NCBI RefSeq assembly: GCF_001422885.1
Contig: NZ_LMMZ01000041.1
Span: forward strand, 62,001 to 126,000
DNA length: 64,000 nucleotides
Direction: 5' to 3'
Source of the DNA: Methylobacterium sp. Leaf104
GTDB lineage: Bacteria; Pseudomonadota; Alphaproteobacteria; Rhizobiales; Beijerinckiaceae
Under the pieces are notes generated by a model that had not been told where the DNA came from, made no database searches, and saw nothing but the letters and a program-made list of their open reading frames with translations. Below are positions 42,355 to 51,998 of the stretch, piece by piece (position 1 is the stretch's first letter; each line of letters opens with the position of its first letter). The position numbers and the translations under genes are program-made.

Positions 42355-42520
42355 TCAGATCGGTCCAAAGCCAGCCGGTGAGGTCACCCTGGCGGGGAGG
42401 GCCGACGTCCGCCGCTCGGCGATCCCATACGAGCGACGTGCCGACCTCGATCGCGCCCTCACGACACTCGCCTGCGCAGGCAGCGGCCGCAAACAGGCGA
42501 AACGGTTCCGTCCCTGGCTC

Positions 42521-43117
42521 TCAGGCTTCGGCATCGAGCAGGCCGGCGGCGAGGCAGCGAAATGCCTCAACTGCTTTGGGCAGGACGATATGGGGCGCCT
42601 CGGAGGCCGCGACCCACAAGGCCGCGTTGAGAGCGGCTCCGTTGATCAGGCGGGCGGCCGCCTCCGCGTCCACGGAGCGCACCGTTCCGGCATCGATCAG
42701 GGCCTGTATCGTCGCCGTCGTGGTACGCAGGCAGGCGCTCTGGCCCGGCCATCGGGACGGGTCGCCGAGGACAGCCGGGCCGTCCCGCAGCATGATCCGC
42801 TGGATCTCCGGCTCGAGCGCCAACCCGATATAGGCGACACCCTCCGCCAGGAAGCCGAGCCAGGGGGTCTCGGCCGTCCCCCCTGCGGCGGACGCCTTGG
42901 CCGCCATCTCCGCGTCGAGCTGTTCGATCACCGCCGCGAGCAGCCCCTTCTTGCCGCCGAAGTTGTGATAGAGCGCCCCGCGCGTCAGTCCGGCGGCTTC
43001 CGTCAGCTCATCCATGGAGGCCTCCGCGTACCCCACCTGCGCGAAGGCCTTGCGCGCGGCCCGGATGAGCTTGACGCGGGTCTCCTCCATCATCTGCGCC
43101 CGTCGATGAGCCGCCAT
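42521..43117 (-). CDS. TetR-family regulator beside ridA
   Basis: A 198-residue TetR-family repressor. HTH at about residues 12-58 (AFAQVGYAEASMDELTEAAG, LTRGALYHNFGGKKGLLAAV) and a ligand-binding helical C-terminal domain with a TetR_C-type RMLRDGPAVLGD. GGGGAG precedes the ATG. It is divergent from ridA across two copies of a CATAC-N5-GTATG palindrome, its probable operators. Confidence 0.87.
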   Translation of the reverse strand: MAAHRRAQMMEETRVKLIRAARKAFAQVGYAEASMDELTEAAGLTRGALYHNFGGKKGLLAAVIEQLDAEMAAKASAAGGTAETPWLGFLAEGVAYIGLALEPEIQRIMLRDGPAVLGDPSRWPGQSACLRTTTATIQALIDAGTVRSVDAEAAARLINGAALNAALWVAASEAPHIVLPKAVEAFRCLAAGLLDAEA

Positions 43118-43156
43118 CGATCTCCCCACACCCCATCCAGTCCGCCCGGCGGTTGA

Positions 43157-43202
43157 CATACGGAGCGTATGTGGCCACCTTTCCGCATACGGAGCGTATA
43201 TG
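43157..43202. promoter_or_regulatory. Twin TetR operators
   Basis: CATACGGAGCGTAT occurs at 43157-43170 and 43186-43199, 29 bases apart; each is a CATAC/GTATG dyad with a 5-base centre. The first overlaps a TTGACA (43153-43158). Located between the divergent TetR and RidA-family genes. Confidence 0.75.
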
Positions 43203-43257
43203 AAAAGCGCTCCGCCGTCCGGCCTCGTTTCCGGATGACACGGAGAAAAGGCAGACC

Positions 43258-43683
43258 ATGGCACAGCACGATGCGATCTTCCCGCCCGGCCGCCAAGCTC
43301 TCTACGAGAAGCATCGCTACTCCGCGGCGATCCGCTCCGGCGACCTGCTCTTCGTGTCCGGCCAAGTCGGCAACCGCGAGGACGGTTCGCCCGAGCCGGA
43401 CTTCGCAAAGCAGGTGCAGCTCGCCTTCGACCGGCTGAATGCGGTGCTGGACGCCGCGGGTGCCAGCTTCGACGACGTGGTGGACGTGACCACCTTCCAC
43501 ACCGACCCGGACAAGCAGTTCGAGACGGTGATGGCGGTGCGGGATCGCGCGATCGGTCCGGCGCCCTATCCCAACTGGACGGCGGTGGGCGTGACCTGGC
43601 TGGCCGGCTTCGACTTCGAGATCAAGGCCATCGCCCGCATCCCCGCCCGAGCCGATCGCGGCGAAGGCCGCGGATCGCGATGA
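43258..43683 (+). CDS. RidA/YjgF-family protein
   Basis: A 141-residue RidA-superfamily protein (family trimer) with RSGDLLFVSGQVGN, DVVDVTTFHTD and YPNWTAVGVTWLAG. RidA hydrolyses reactive enamine/imine intermediates of PLP enzymes; this copy lacks the exact archetypal Arg105 context (IEIEA.A replaced by FEIKAIARIP), so it may be a relative with another substrate. GGAG precedes the ATG. Control by the divergent TetR gene is likely. Confidence 0.87.
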   Translation: MAQHDAIFPPGRQALYEKHRYSAAIRSGDLLFVSGQVGNREDGSPEPDFAKQVQLAFDRLNAVLDAAGASFDDVVDVTTFHTDPDKQFETVMAVRDRAIGPAPYPNWTAVGVTWLAGFDFEIKAIARIPARADRGEGRGSR

Positions 43684-44295
43684 TCAGCCAACCGGGCGGG
43701 TTTTCCCGCTTCCGGCGAAGGCATCGAGGGAAACCCGCGCGACTTCGCGCAGCGCCTCCCGGTTCGCGCCGGACGACGCGATGACGCCCATGCCGGAGGC
43801 CACCGTCGACAGGAAGCGCGCCAGCGCCACGGGGTCAGCATCGGCCGGGAGATCGCCGTCCGCCTTCGCCTGGACGAAGCGACCGAGAAGCTCCGTTTCG
43901 GTCTGAGCTCGCCGGGATGCCAGCTCGAAGGGGATGTTCTCCGAACCGGCCCCGCAGGCGAGCCCGCCCTGCACCAGGAGGCAGCCGGGCGGATTGGCCG
44001 GGTCGGTGTGGCTCTCGGCGATGCTGCTCAGGAACCGCTCGGCCACATCGCGCGCCGTCGGGCCGGCGAGGACGTAGTGCATGTGCGCGGACCGGCGCAG
44101 CGCATAGCGATCGAGCGCGGCTTTCAGCAGGCCTTCCTTGCTGCCGAAGGCCGCATAGAGGCTCGGTGCCTTGATGCCCATCGCCTTCGTCAGCATCGAG
44201 AGGCTCGCACCGTCGTAGCCGTGCCGCCAGAACACCTCCATCGCCTCGTCGAGGGCTTTGTCCATGTCGAAGGACCGGGGCCGCCCCATCACCAT
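43684..44295 (-). CDS. TetR-family repressor of the RND operon
   Basis: A 203-residue TetR-family regulator: GRPRSFDMDKALDEAMEVFW and HGYDGASLSMLTKAMGIKAP with LYAAFGSKEGLLKAALDRY form the HTH; the C-terminal domain (TetR_C_16-like) has PPGCLLVQGGLACG. It is divergent from the efflux operon at 44384; the intervening 88 bases are AT-rich with a partial dyad (TTATATC/GATAGATAA). It probably senses a toxic compound and represses the pump. Confidence 0.87.
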   Translation of the reverse strand: MVMGRPRSFDMDKALDEAMEVFWRHGYDGASLSMLTKAMGIKAPSLYAAFGSKEGLLKAALDRYALRRSAHMHYVLAGPTARDVAERFLSSIAESHTDPANPPGCLLVQGGLACGAGSENIPFELASRRAQTETELLGRFVQAKADGDLPADADPVALARFLSTVASGMGVIASSGANREALREVARVSLDAFAGSGKTRPVG

Positions 44296-44383
44296 TGTCC
44301 GCTGGCTCCAACTTTTATATCGAGTGATAGATAAGTCTCTTGACGTCCGGCGTCCATGCCGACATGTGTAACATCCTCTACAG

Positions 44384-45643
44384 ATGTCGGAGCCGGCCGT
44401 GAACCCTGCGCCTCGTTCTTTCCCGACCCGTCCTGGCCTCCGGCGCAGCCTCGCGGCCGGTGTCGCCCTCGCCCTGCTGGCAGGCGCTTCCGTGCAACTC
44501 CTGCCATCCCTGACGCCGCGCGGTACGGAGGCGGTCGCCGCCCCGGCGCCCGGCGAGCAGGCGATGCCGGTACCCGTCGCAACCGTCGCGTCCCGGGCGG
44601 TGGTTCTCTGGGACGAGTTCTCCGGCCGCCTGGAAGCCGTCGATAGGGTCGACGTTCGGGCACGGGTCGGCGGCGCGATCCAGGCGACGCACTTCACCGA
44701 GGGCGAGCTCGTCAAGCCCGGCGACCTGCTGGTGACCATCGACCCCGCGCCCTACGCCGCCGAGGTTCAGCGACTGGAGGCGCAGGTCGCCGGCGCCGAG
44801 GCCCGTGTCGCCCTGACCGCGAGCGACCTGGAGCGCGGGCAGAGGCTGTCGGGCCAACAGATCGTCACGGCGCGCGACCTCGACGTCCGGGCCAACGCCT
44901 TCAAGGAAGCGAAGGCCAGCCTCGATGCGGCGAAGGCGACGCTGGACGCCGCCCGGCTCAACCTGGGCTACACGGAGGTGAGGGCTGCGGTCGGCGGACG
45001 CGTCGGGCGCCGAGAGATCACGCCGGGCAACCTCGTCGCCACCGGCGCGGGCGCCGCCGTTCTGACGACGCTGGTTTCCGTCGATCCCGTCTATGCCAGC
45101 TTCGATGCGGACGAGACCGTCGTCCTCAAGGCGCTGGCCTCTCTCGCCGAGCCTTCGGGCAAGCGCGGCAGCCTCGAGCGCATTCCGGTCGAGATGCTCA
45201 CCGCCGACGGCGCCCGAGCCCGCGGGCACCTCCAGTTCATCGACAACAAGGTCGATGCGCGCAGCGGCACCATCCGGGTCCGTGCGAGCTTCGGCAACGG
45301 CAACGGACACCTCATCCCCGGGCAGTTCGCCCGCATGCGCCTCGGCCAAGCCGCACCGGAACCGCTTCTGCTCGTGGACGAGCGGGCGGTCGGCACCGAC
45401 CAGGACAAGAAGTTCGTGCTCGTGGTGGCAGCCGACGATCGGGCCGAGTTCCGCGCCGTCACCCTGGGGAGAGCGGTCGACGGACTGCGCGTCGTGACCG
45501 CCGGCCTGTCCGGCGGCGAGCGCATCGTCGTCAACGGCCTTCAGCGGCTCCGGCCCGGCATGCTCCTGCGGCCCGAGCCGGTCGCCATGGGCGCCCGGCC
45601 GCAGGATTCGGCAACGGCTCCGCGCCGACTCGCCCAGAACTGA
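44384..45643 (+). CDS. RND multidrug efflux periplasmic adaptor
   Basis: A 419-residue AcrA/MexE-type membrane fusion protein. Signal/anchor near residues 21-42 (LAAGVALALLAGASVQLLP), lipoyl-like halves (RVDVRARVGGAIQATHFTEG), helical hairpin (about 115-180), barrel and membrane-proximal domains (VRASFGNGNGHLIPGQFARM). It connects the permease at 45734 to an outer-membrane channel, which is not in this window. The start ATG 44384 overlaps no other gene. Confidence 0.9.
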   Translation: MSEPAVNPAPRSFPTRPGLRRSLAAGVALALLAGASVQLLPSLTPRGTEAVAAPAPGEQAMPVPVATVASRAVVLWDEFSGRLEAVDRVDVRARVGGAIQATHFTEGELVKPGDLLVTIDPAPYAAEVQRLEAQVAGAEARVALTASDLERGQRLSGQQIVTARDLDVRANAFKEAKASLDAAKATLDAARLNLGYTEVRAAVGGRVGRREITPGNLVATGAGAAVLTTLVSVDPVYASFDADETVVLKALASLAEPSGKRGSLERIPVEMLTADGARARGHLQFIDNKVDARSGTIRVRASFGNGNGHLIPGQFARMRLGQAAPEPLLLVDERAVGTDQDKKFVLVVAADDRAEFRAVTLGRAVDGLRVVTAGLSGGERIVVNGLQRLRPGMLLRPEPVAMGARPQDSATAPRRLAQN

Positions 45644-45733
45644 CGGGCGGCGCAGGCCGCTTTCCCCGATCGATCCTCTGCACGGCGGCCGCCTCGCGAC
45701 CGCCCCCTCTCCCCGTGCGCCCAGGAGGGCGGC

Positions 45734-48700
45734 ATGAACCTCTCGAAGTTCTTCATCGACCGGCCGATCTTCGCCGGTGTGCTCTCGGTGCTCATCTTCA
45801 TCATGGGCCTGATCTCGCTCTTCGCGATGCCGATCTCCGAGTACCCGGACGTGGTGCCGCCCTCGGTGGTCGTGCGCGCGACCTTCCCGGGCGCGAATCC
45901 GAAGGTCATCGTCGAGACGGTGGCGACGCCGATCGAGGAGCAGATCAACGGCGTCGAGGGCATGCTCTACATGTCGAGCCAGGCCACCACCGACGGGATC
46001 ATGACGCTCACCGTCACGTTCCGTTTGGGCACCGATCCCGACAAGGCCCAGCAACTGGTTCAGAACCGCGTCTCGCAGGCCGAGCCGCGCCTGCCGGCGA
46101 TCGTGCGCCAGCTCGGCATCGTCACGGTGAAGTCCTCGCCGGACCTGACCATGGTCGTGCACCTCGTCTCGCCGAACGGGCGCTACGACATGACCTATCT
46201 TCGCAACTACGCGGTCCTGAACATCAAGGACCGGCTCGCCCGCCTCGACGGCGTCGGCCAGGTGCAGCTCTTCGGCTCCGGCGACTACTCGATGCGCATC
46301 TGGCTCGACCCGCAGAAGGTCGCCGAGCACGGTCTGTCGGCCGGCGATGTCGTGCGCGAGATCCAGGCCCAGAACGTGGAAGCGGCGGCCGGCGTCATCG
46401 GCGCCTCCCCGGCGATCCCGGGGCTCGACCTCCAGCTCTCGCTCAATGCCGAGGGTCGCCTGACCAGCGAGGAGCAGTTCGGCGACATCGTCGTCAAGAC
46501 CGGCGAGGGCGGCGAGATCACCCGCCTGCGCGACGTGGCCCGGATCGAGCTCGGGGCGTCCGACTACGCCCTGCGCTCGCTGCTCGACAACAAGTCCGCG
46601 GTTGCCCTGCCGATCTCGCAGTCGCCCGGCTCGAACGCGATCCAGATCTCCGACGCGGTCCGCCAGACCATGGCGGAGATCAAGCGGAACATGCCCGAGG
46701 GCGTCGATTACGAGATCGTCTACGATCCGACGCAGTTCGTGCGCGCCTCCATCGAGGCCGTGATCCACACGCTGCTGGAGGCGATCGCGCTCGTCGTCGT
46801 CGTGGTGATCCTGTTCCTGCAGACCTGGCGGGCCTCGATCATTCCGCTCCTGGCGGTGCCGGTCTCGATCGTCGGCACCTTCGCGGTGATGCACGCCTTC
46901 GGCTTCTCCATCAACGCGCTGAGCCTGTTCGGCCTGGTGCTCGCCATCGGCATCGTCGTCGACGACGCCATCGTCGTGGTCGAGAACGTCGAACGCAACA
47001 TCGAGAGCGGCCTGTCGCCCCGCGAGGCCAGCTACCAGGCCATGCGCGAGGTCTCCGGTCCGATCATCGCCATCGCCCTGGTGCTCGTGGCGGTGTTCGT
47101 GCCGCTCGCCTTCATCAGCGGTCTGACGGGACAGTTCTACAAGCAGTTCGCGCTCACCATCGCGATCTCGACCGTGATCTCGGCAATCAACTCGCTCACC
47201 CTGTCGCCGGCTCTCTCAGCGCTGCTCCTGAAGGACCACCACGCCCCGAAGGACCGCCTGACCCGCATCCTCGACGGGCTGCTCGGCTGGTTCTTCCAGC
47301 GCTTCAACCGCGCCTTCGGGCGGGCCTCGGACGGCTACGGACGCGGCGTCGGCTTCGTGGTCTCGCGCAGGGCGACGATGATGGTGCTCTATCTCGTGCT
47401 CGTCGGCCTGACCGTGGTGCTGTTCCGCCAGATCCCTGGGGGCTTCGTGCCAGGGCAGGACAAGCAGTACCTCGTCGGCTTCGCCCAGCTGCCGGACGGG
47501 GCGACCCTCGACCGGACCGAGGAGGTGATCCGCCGCATGAGCGAGATCGCCCTCAAGGAGCCCGGCGTCGAGAGCGCCGTCGCCTTCCCGGGCCTGTCCA
47601 TCAACGGCTTCACCAACAGCTCGAACTCGGGAATCGTGTTCTCCACTCTGAAGCCCTTCGAGGAGCGCCGCTCGCCGTCCCTGAACGGCGGCGCCATCGC
47701 GCAGTCGCTCAACAAGAAGTTCGCGGCGATCCCCGAGGCGTTCATCGCGATGTTCCCGCCGCCGCCGGTCAACGGCCTCGGCACCATCGGCGGCTTCAAG
47801 CTGCAGATCGAGGACCGGGCCGGCCTCGGCTACGAGGCGCTCAACGACGCGACAAAGGCGTTCCTGGCCAAGGCGGCCCAGGCGCCGGAACTCGCCGGCC
47901 TGTTCTCCAGCTTCCAGATGAACGTGCCGCAGCTCTTCGCCGACATCGACCGGACGAAAGCCCGCCAGCTTCGCATCCCCGTGACGGATGTGTTCGATAC
48001 GCTGCAGATCTATCTCGGCTCGCTCTACGTCAACGACTTCAACCGGTTCGGCCGCACATACTCAGTTCGGGTCCAGGCCGACGCGCCGTTCCGCGCCCGC
48101 TCGGACGATATCGGAGCGTTGAAGGTGAGGGCGGGCTCCGGCGAGATGGTGCCGCTCGCGGCTCTCCTGCACGTCCGGCAGACGGCTGGCCCTGAGCGCG
48201 CCATGCGCTACAACGGCTTCCTGTCCGCGGACGTCAACGCGGGCGCGGCTCCCGGCTACTCTTCGGGTCAGGCCCAGGCGGCCGCCGCCCGCATCGCGGC
48301 CGAGACCCTGCCGCGCGGCTTTGCCTTCGAATGGACCGACCTGACCTACCAGGAGTTCATCGCGGGCCATTCCGGGATGTGGGTCTTCCCGCTGGCCCTG
48401 CTCCTCGTCTTTCTCGTGCTCGCCGCCCAGTACGAAAGCCTGGCCCTGCCGCTGGCCATCCTGTTGATCGTGCCGATGGGCCTGCTGGCGGCGATGTTCG
48501 GCGTCTGGCTCTCGGCGGGCGACAACAACGTCTTCACACAAATCGGCCTGATCGTTCTCGTTGGTCTCTCGGCCAAGAACGCCATCCTGATCGTGGAATT
48601 CGCCCGGGAGCTGGAATTCGCCGGCCGGACGCCGCTGCAGGCCGCGATCGAGGCGAGCCGCCTGCGGCTGCGTCCAATCCTGATGACGTCGCTGGCCTTT

Positions 48701-48928
48701 ATCATGGGCGTGCTGCCCTTGGTGACGGCCACGGGGGCGGGCTCGGAGATGCGCAGCGCCATGGGCGTCGCGGTGTTCTCCGGCATGATCGGCGTGACCG
48801 CCTTCGGGCTCTTTCTGACGCCCGTCTTCTACGTCCTGCTGCGCCGCCTCACGGGCAATCGGCCGCTCAAACAGCATGGCGGCGGCACACCGGATGGTCA
48901 TCAACAGCGGATCGCGACAGCGGCATAG
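45734..48928 (+). CDS. AcrB/MexF-type RND multidrug permease
   Basis: A 1064-residue HAE1-family pump driven by protons. It starts MNLSKFFIDRPIFAGVLSVL, has NALSLFGLVLAIGIVVDDAI (TM4 with the two Asp of proton relay) and VVENVERN, a long second periplasmic domain, and the C-terminal membrane block with VGLSAKNAILIVEFARELEF. Substrates are likely hydrophobic drugs rather than metals. AGGAGG precedes the ATG. Coupled to the adaptor gene, TetR-controlled. Confidence 0.95.
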   Translation: MNLSKFFIDRPIFAGVLSVLIFIMGLISLFAMPISEYPDVVPPSVVVRATFPGANPKVIVETVATPIEEQINGVEGMLYMSSQATTDGIMTLTVTFRLGTDPDKAQQLVQNRVSQAEPRLPAIVRQLGIVTVKSSPDLTMVVHLVSPNGRYDMTYLRNYAVLNIKDRLARLDGVGQVQLFGSGDYSMRIWLDPQKVAEHGLSAGDVVREIQAQNVEAAAGVIGASPAIPGLDLQLSLNAEGRLTSEEQFGDIVVKTGEGGEITRLRDVARIELGASDYALRSLLDNKSAVALPISQSPGSNAIQISDAVRQTMAEIKRNMPEGVDYEIVYDPTQFVRASIEAVIHTLLEAIALVVVVVILFLQTWRASIIPLLAVPVSIVGTFAVMHAFGFSINALSLFGLVLAIGIVVDDAIVVVENVERNIESGLSPREASYQAMREVSGPIIAIALVLVAVFVPLAFISGLTGQFYKQFALTIAISTVISAINSLTLSPALSALLLKDHHAPKDRLTRILDGLLGWFFQRFNRAFGRASDGYGRGVGFVVSRRATMMVLYLVLVGLTVVLFRQIPGGFVPGQDKQYLVGFAQLPDGATLDRTEEVIRRMSEIALKEPGVESAVAFPGLSINGFTNSSNSGIVFSTLKPFEERRSPSLNGGAIAQSLNKKFAAIPEAFIAMFPPPPVNGLGTIGGFKLQIEDRAGLGYEALNDATKAFLAKAAQAPELAGLFSSFQMNVPQLFADIDRTKARQLRIPVTDVFDTLQIYLGSLYVNDFNRFGRTYSVRVQADAPFRARSDDIGALKVRAGSGEMVPLAALLHVRQTAGPERAMRYNGFLSADVNAGAAPGYSSGQAQAAAARIAAETLPRGFAFEWTDLTYQEFIAGHSGMWVFPLALLLVFLVLAAQYESLALPLAILLIVPMGLLAAMFGVWLSAGDNNVFTQIGLIVLVGLSAKNAILIVEFARELEFAGRTPLQAAIEASRLRLRPILMTSLAFIMGVLPLVTATGAGSEMRSAMGVAVFSGMIGVTAFGLFLTPVFYVLLRRLTGNRPLKQHGGGTPDGHQQRIATAA

Positions 48929-49458
48929 CGGTTCCGCGGTCAGATACCCTGATTCGCGGCGCTCCCAGGGTCCCGAAGCGACCAGCATGAGCTGCTAGAC
49001 GACCGCTTTGGGGCTCAACTGCATTCGGATTTTACGATGAAGTCGGGTTGAAGGCCGAAGACCGACTCATGCGTACGAGGCTCATCTAAGCGCAACACCC
49101 GTCTCGGACTTTGCCGGATGCGGCCTTGCGTGTTGGCAAAGCAGTCGTTTTCCTTACATTCTGCGCCTTCGCCTTCCGGCCCGACCCAAATGCTCGGAAG
49201 GTCCGCTTGCGGGCAAACTGACTGGTCTGCCCCCCTCCGGGTGCCCAGGTCCGAAATTCGTACAGCGTCGGTCTGGATTGACCCGGTTTGTGGTCCACGA
49301 CTTCTGGGATCTCTGTCTGGCGTTTCCGGCCGATCATCCGAAGGCCTCGCGTGGGGGCCGGTCCGGCCAACGGGATCGAAGGCCGAGGTCTTCGTCGCGC
49401 CAGGACAGACATCGTGCCAGGACAGACATCCGGCACGCACGAGGTGACGCGTCGCGGG
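48929..49458. other. Intergenic region without a supported gene
   Basis: About 530 bases after the RND operon. A 15-base word GCCAGGACAGACATC repeats at 49399 and 49416 (period 17). No coding frame has a start site and recognisable protein. Confidence 0.5.
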
Positions 49459-49720
49459 ATGTTCTCGCCACACATCCTCGCCTCGCCGGGAAGTCTGGCG
49501 GCCGTGCTGACCCAGGTCTCGCGGGGCCGAGGCATCGCCGTGGTGCCGTGCGTCGTCGATGCGATCCGCATACCGCAGGTGGTTTTCAAGCCCCCGACCG
49601 GTGAGCCGGTCACCTCGGGGATTGCGGCGCTTTCCCGGACCAGCGACGCGTCCGGAGCGGTCGCCGCCCTTGTCGGGCAGATCAACCGGTCGCCGGCGCT
49701 TCCCCGGTCCGACGGGACCG
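49459..49720 (+). pseudogene. LysR-regulator C-terminal remnant
   Basis: A frame reads LAAVLTQVSRGRGIAVVPCV, VFKPPTGEPVTSGIAALSRT and AVAALVGQINRS, the last third of a LysR effector domain. No HTH or upstream body remains, so it is a truncated fossil. Confidence 0.7.
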
Positions 49721-50162
49721 GCACTGGCCGAGCGGTGCCGTCCGCACGGGGGAACACGGCGCGGTCATGTGGCAGCCCCTCCCGAGACGAGACGACGCCT
49801 GCGGCGGTCGAACGAGGGCGTCGCTCATGGTGCATCGCCACCCGACCAGGCCATGCGACATCTCTGCTGTGCGTCAGGAGCGGACATCGACGCATCGCCC
49901 GGAGGTGGACATTCCTAGCAGCGGGCGACCTTCCGGTGTGGTCCCATTACAGACCCTCGCAAGGTTCGCTCCGGGCAGTTTGATGAGTCGCGACCTGAGA
50001 TTGAGTCGGGGTTCCGGTCTACATCCAGACTTCGGCAGTCCAGGCAGGATTTGTTAGGCAAGGCTCAGGAGGGAAGACCTTTTGTCGTCGCTCCCAACCT
50101 TCTGTTAGCGCGGGGCATCACAGAGGCTGAGCAACGAGAGCTGTGGTTGCGAAAGGCCGCCT
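49721..50162. other. Intergenic region without a supported gene
   Basis: About 440 bases; no convincing frame or regulatory site apart from the sequence immediately ahead of the diguanylate cyclase start. Confidence 0.5.
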
Positions 50163-51686
50163 ATGTCCCTGCCGCCCCGTCTCGCGCGACGGCTTCGCTC
50201 CGCCCGCACGTGGATCACGCTCGGCGTGCTCGCTCCCATCGGCATGCTCGTGGTCTCGGGCCTGATGCTGCTCGACCTGCGGCGGGATGCCTGGGAGAAG
50301 GCCGAGCAGACCTCTCGCAACCTCCTGCAGGTCATCGAGCGTGACATCGCGCGCAACGTCGAGGTCATCGACCTGACACTCCTGGCCGTGCAGGACAACC
50401 TGCGTGCGCCGGGCTTGGCAAAGCTCGACCCGGCCATGCGCCAACTCGTCCTGTTCGACCGCGCCGCGACCGCCAAGGACCTCGGCGTGATGTTCGTCCT
50501 CGACGAGAACGGGGACCTCGTCGAGGATGCCGCGGTCACGCCGCCGCGCGCGGGCAACTACGCCGACCGCGATTACTTCCAGGCGCACAAGGCCAATCGG
50601 CATCTCGGTCTCTACGTCGGACGACCCATCGTCTCGCGTCTGACCGGAGAGCGCATGGTCAATTTCAGTCGGCGCATCGACAAGCCCGATGGCTCCTTTG
50701 GCGGGCTGGTGCTGGGAAGCCTCAAGCTGACCTACTTCGGTCGCCTCTTCGACCAGATCGGTCTCGGCAACGAGGGTGCGATCAATCTCTACCTCCGGGA
50801 CGGTACGCGCATCACGCGCCACCCCTACCTGGAGACCGACGTCGGGGTGAACATCGCGGGCTCCCGAACTTTCGAGCGCTTCGCGCGCGAGGGGGTCGGC
50901 TCGTTCGTCGAAACCTCCGTCCGCGACGGTGTCAGACGGCTCTACACCTTCACCCGTGTCGGCGACCTGCCCATGATCCTGAATGTGGCGCTCTCGGTGG
51001 ACGAGGTCGAGGCCGGATGGCGGGCGAAGGCGGTGGTGATCGGCTCGGTCGTGCTGGTCCTGTGTGGCCTGACGGTCGTCCTGTCCCTTCTCTTCGGACG
51101 GGAGCTTCGCCGGCGTGCCGCCATGCAAGTGGAACTCGCCCGGCTCTCACAGACCGACACCCTGACCGGGCTGGCCAATCGGCGCCGCTTCGAGGAGGCG
51201 TATGCCCGAGCCTGTGCGGATGCCGGTCGAACGGGACAGCCGCTCTCCCTGCTCGTTGTCGATGCGGACCACTTCAAGCGCTTCAACGACCGCTACGGCC
51301 ACGCCGTCGGCGACGAGATCCTGAAGGGCTTGGCCCGCTGCCTTGCCGCGAGCGTGCATCGACCGTCCGATCTTGCCTGCCGGGTCGGTGGCGAGGAGTT
51401 CGTGCTCCTGCTGCCCGGCACCGACGAGGGCGGTGCCCATCGGGTAGCGAAGGCGGTGCATGCCCAGATGGCGACGTTGGCGGTGGGATCGGCCGGCATC
51501 GGGCCGGGGTCCGTCACCGTGAGCATCGGCTTGGCCTCGGCCATCTCCGATGCCGCGAGCCTCTATCACCGCGCCGACGGTGCCCTGTACGAGGCCAAGG
51601 CCGGCGGGCGCAACCAGACCCGTTCGGCCGCATCCGCCGCCGGCCGACCTGTCGAGAAGCCAGGATTGCGTATCGTCGGTGGCTGA
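50163..51686 (+). CDS. Membrane diguanylate cyclase with periplasmic sensor
   Basis: A 507-residue c-di-GMP synthase. TM1 about 17-38, a dCache/PDC-type periplasmic sensor (about 40-290, with YADRDYFQAHKANRHLGLYV), TM2 about 295-318, then GGDEF domain. Active site GGEEF is at 409-413, with RPSD at 400-403 exactly five residues upstream, the product-inhibition I-site. Landmarks DTLTGLANRR and DADHFKRFNDRYGH are intact, so it should be active and feedback-controlled. It links an external signal to surface-lifestyle control. Confidence 0.93.
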   Translation: MSLPPRLARRLRSARTWITLGVLAPIGMLVVSGLMLLDLRRDAWEKAEQTSRNLLQVIERDIARNVEVIDLTLLAVQDNLRAPGLAKLDPAMRQLVLFDRAATAKDLGVMFVLDENGDLVEDAAVTPPRAGNYADRDYFQAHKANRHLGLYVGRPIVSRLTGERMVNFSRRIDKPDGSFGGLVLGSLKLTYFGRLFDQIGLGNEGAINLYLRDGTRITRHPYLETDVGVNIAGSRTFERFAREGVGSFVETSVRDGVRRLYTFTRVGDLPMILNVALSVDEVEAGWRAKAVVIGSVVLVLCGLTVVLSLLFGRELRRRAAMQVELARLSQTDTLTGLANRRRFEEAYARACADAGRTGQPLSLLVVDADHFKRFNDRYGHAVGDEILKGLARCLAASVHRPSDLACRVGGEEFVLLLPGTDEGGAHRVAKAVHAQMATLAVGSAGIGPGSVTVSIGLASAISDAASLYHRADGALYEAKAGGRNQTRSAASAAGRPVEKPGLRIVGG

Positions 51687-51998
51687 ACGCCCCCCCTGGG
51701 TGTCCCGTCGGATCGGCCGCACGCCAATCCCATCCGCACCGTCGCCGACCGATTCCGGGTCGGCAGCCCCAGAAGGCGAGCCTCCGGGTCTGCGGGAAAT
51801 CCTTGTCCGCCGGGAAACACGGCTGGGGCCAGCGTGCGCTTTCAGGCCGCGCTCTCAGCAGCCCGTACGGCTCGGTGGGATCGACACCTACCGGGCCGCG
51901 CAGGGACCGGATCGGGTGGACAGCGGCCTCGACGTCCCGCCCCGGAGCGGACGCTCCGCATTCGACCGAGGCCGTGTGAGAACGCAGATCCCTCAGGT
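51687..51998. other. Intergenic region without a supported gene
   Basis: About 310 bases between the cyclase gene and the IS remnant; no reliable frame seen. Confidence 0.5.

Noticed and set aside
44378..46894. 838-codon minus-strand frame across the RND operon
   Set aside because: Antisense shadow of two strongly conserved efflux genes; no ribosome site or family resemblance.
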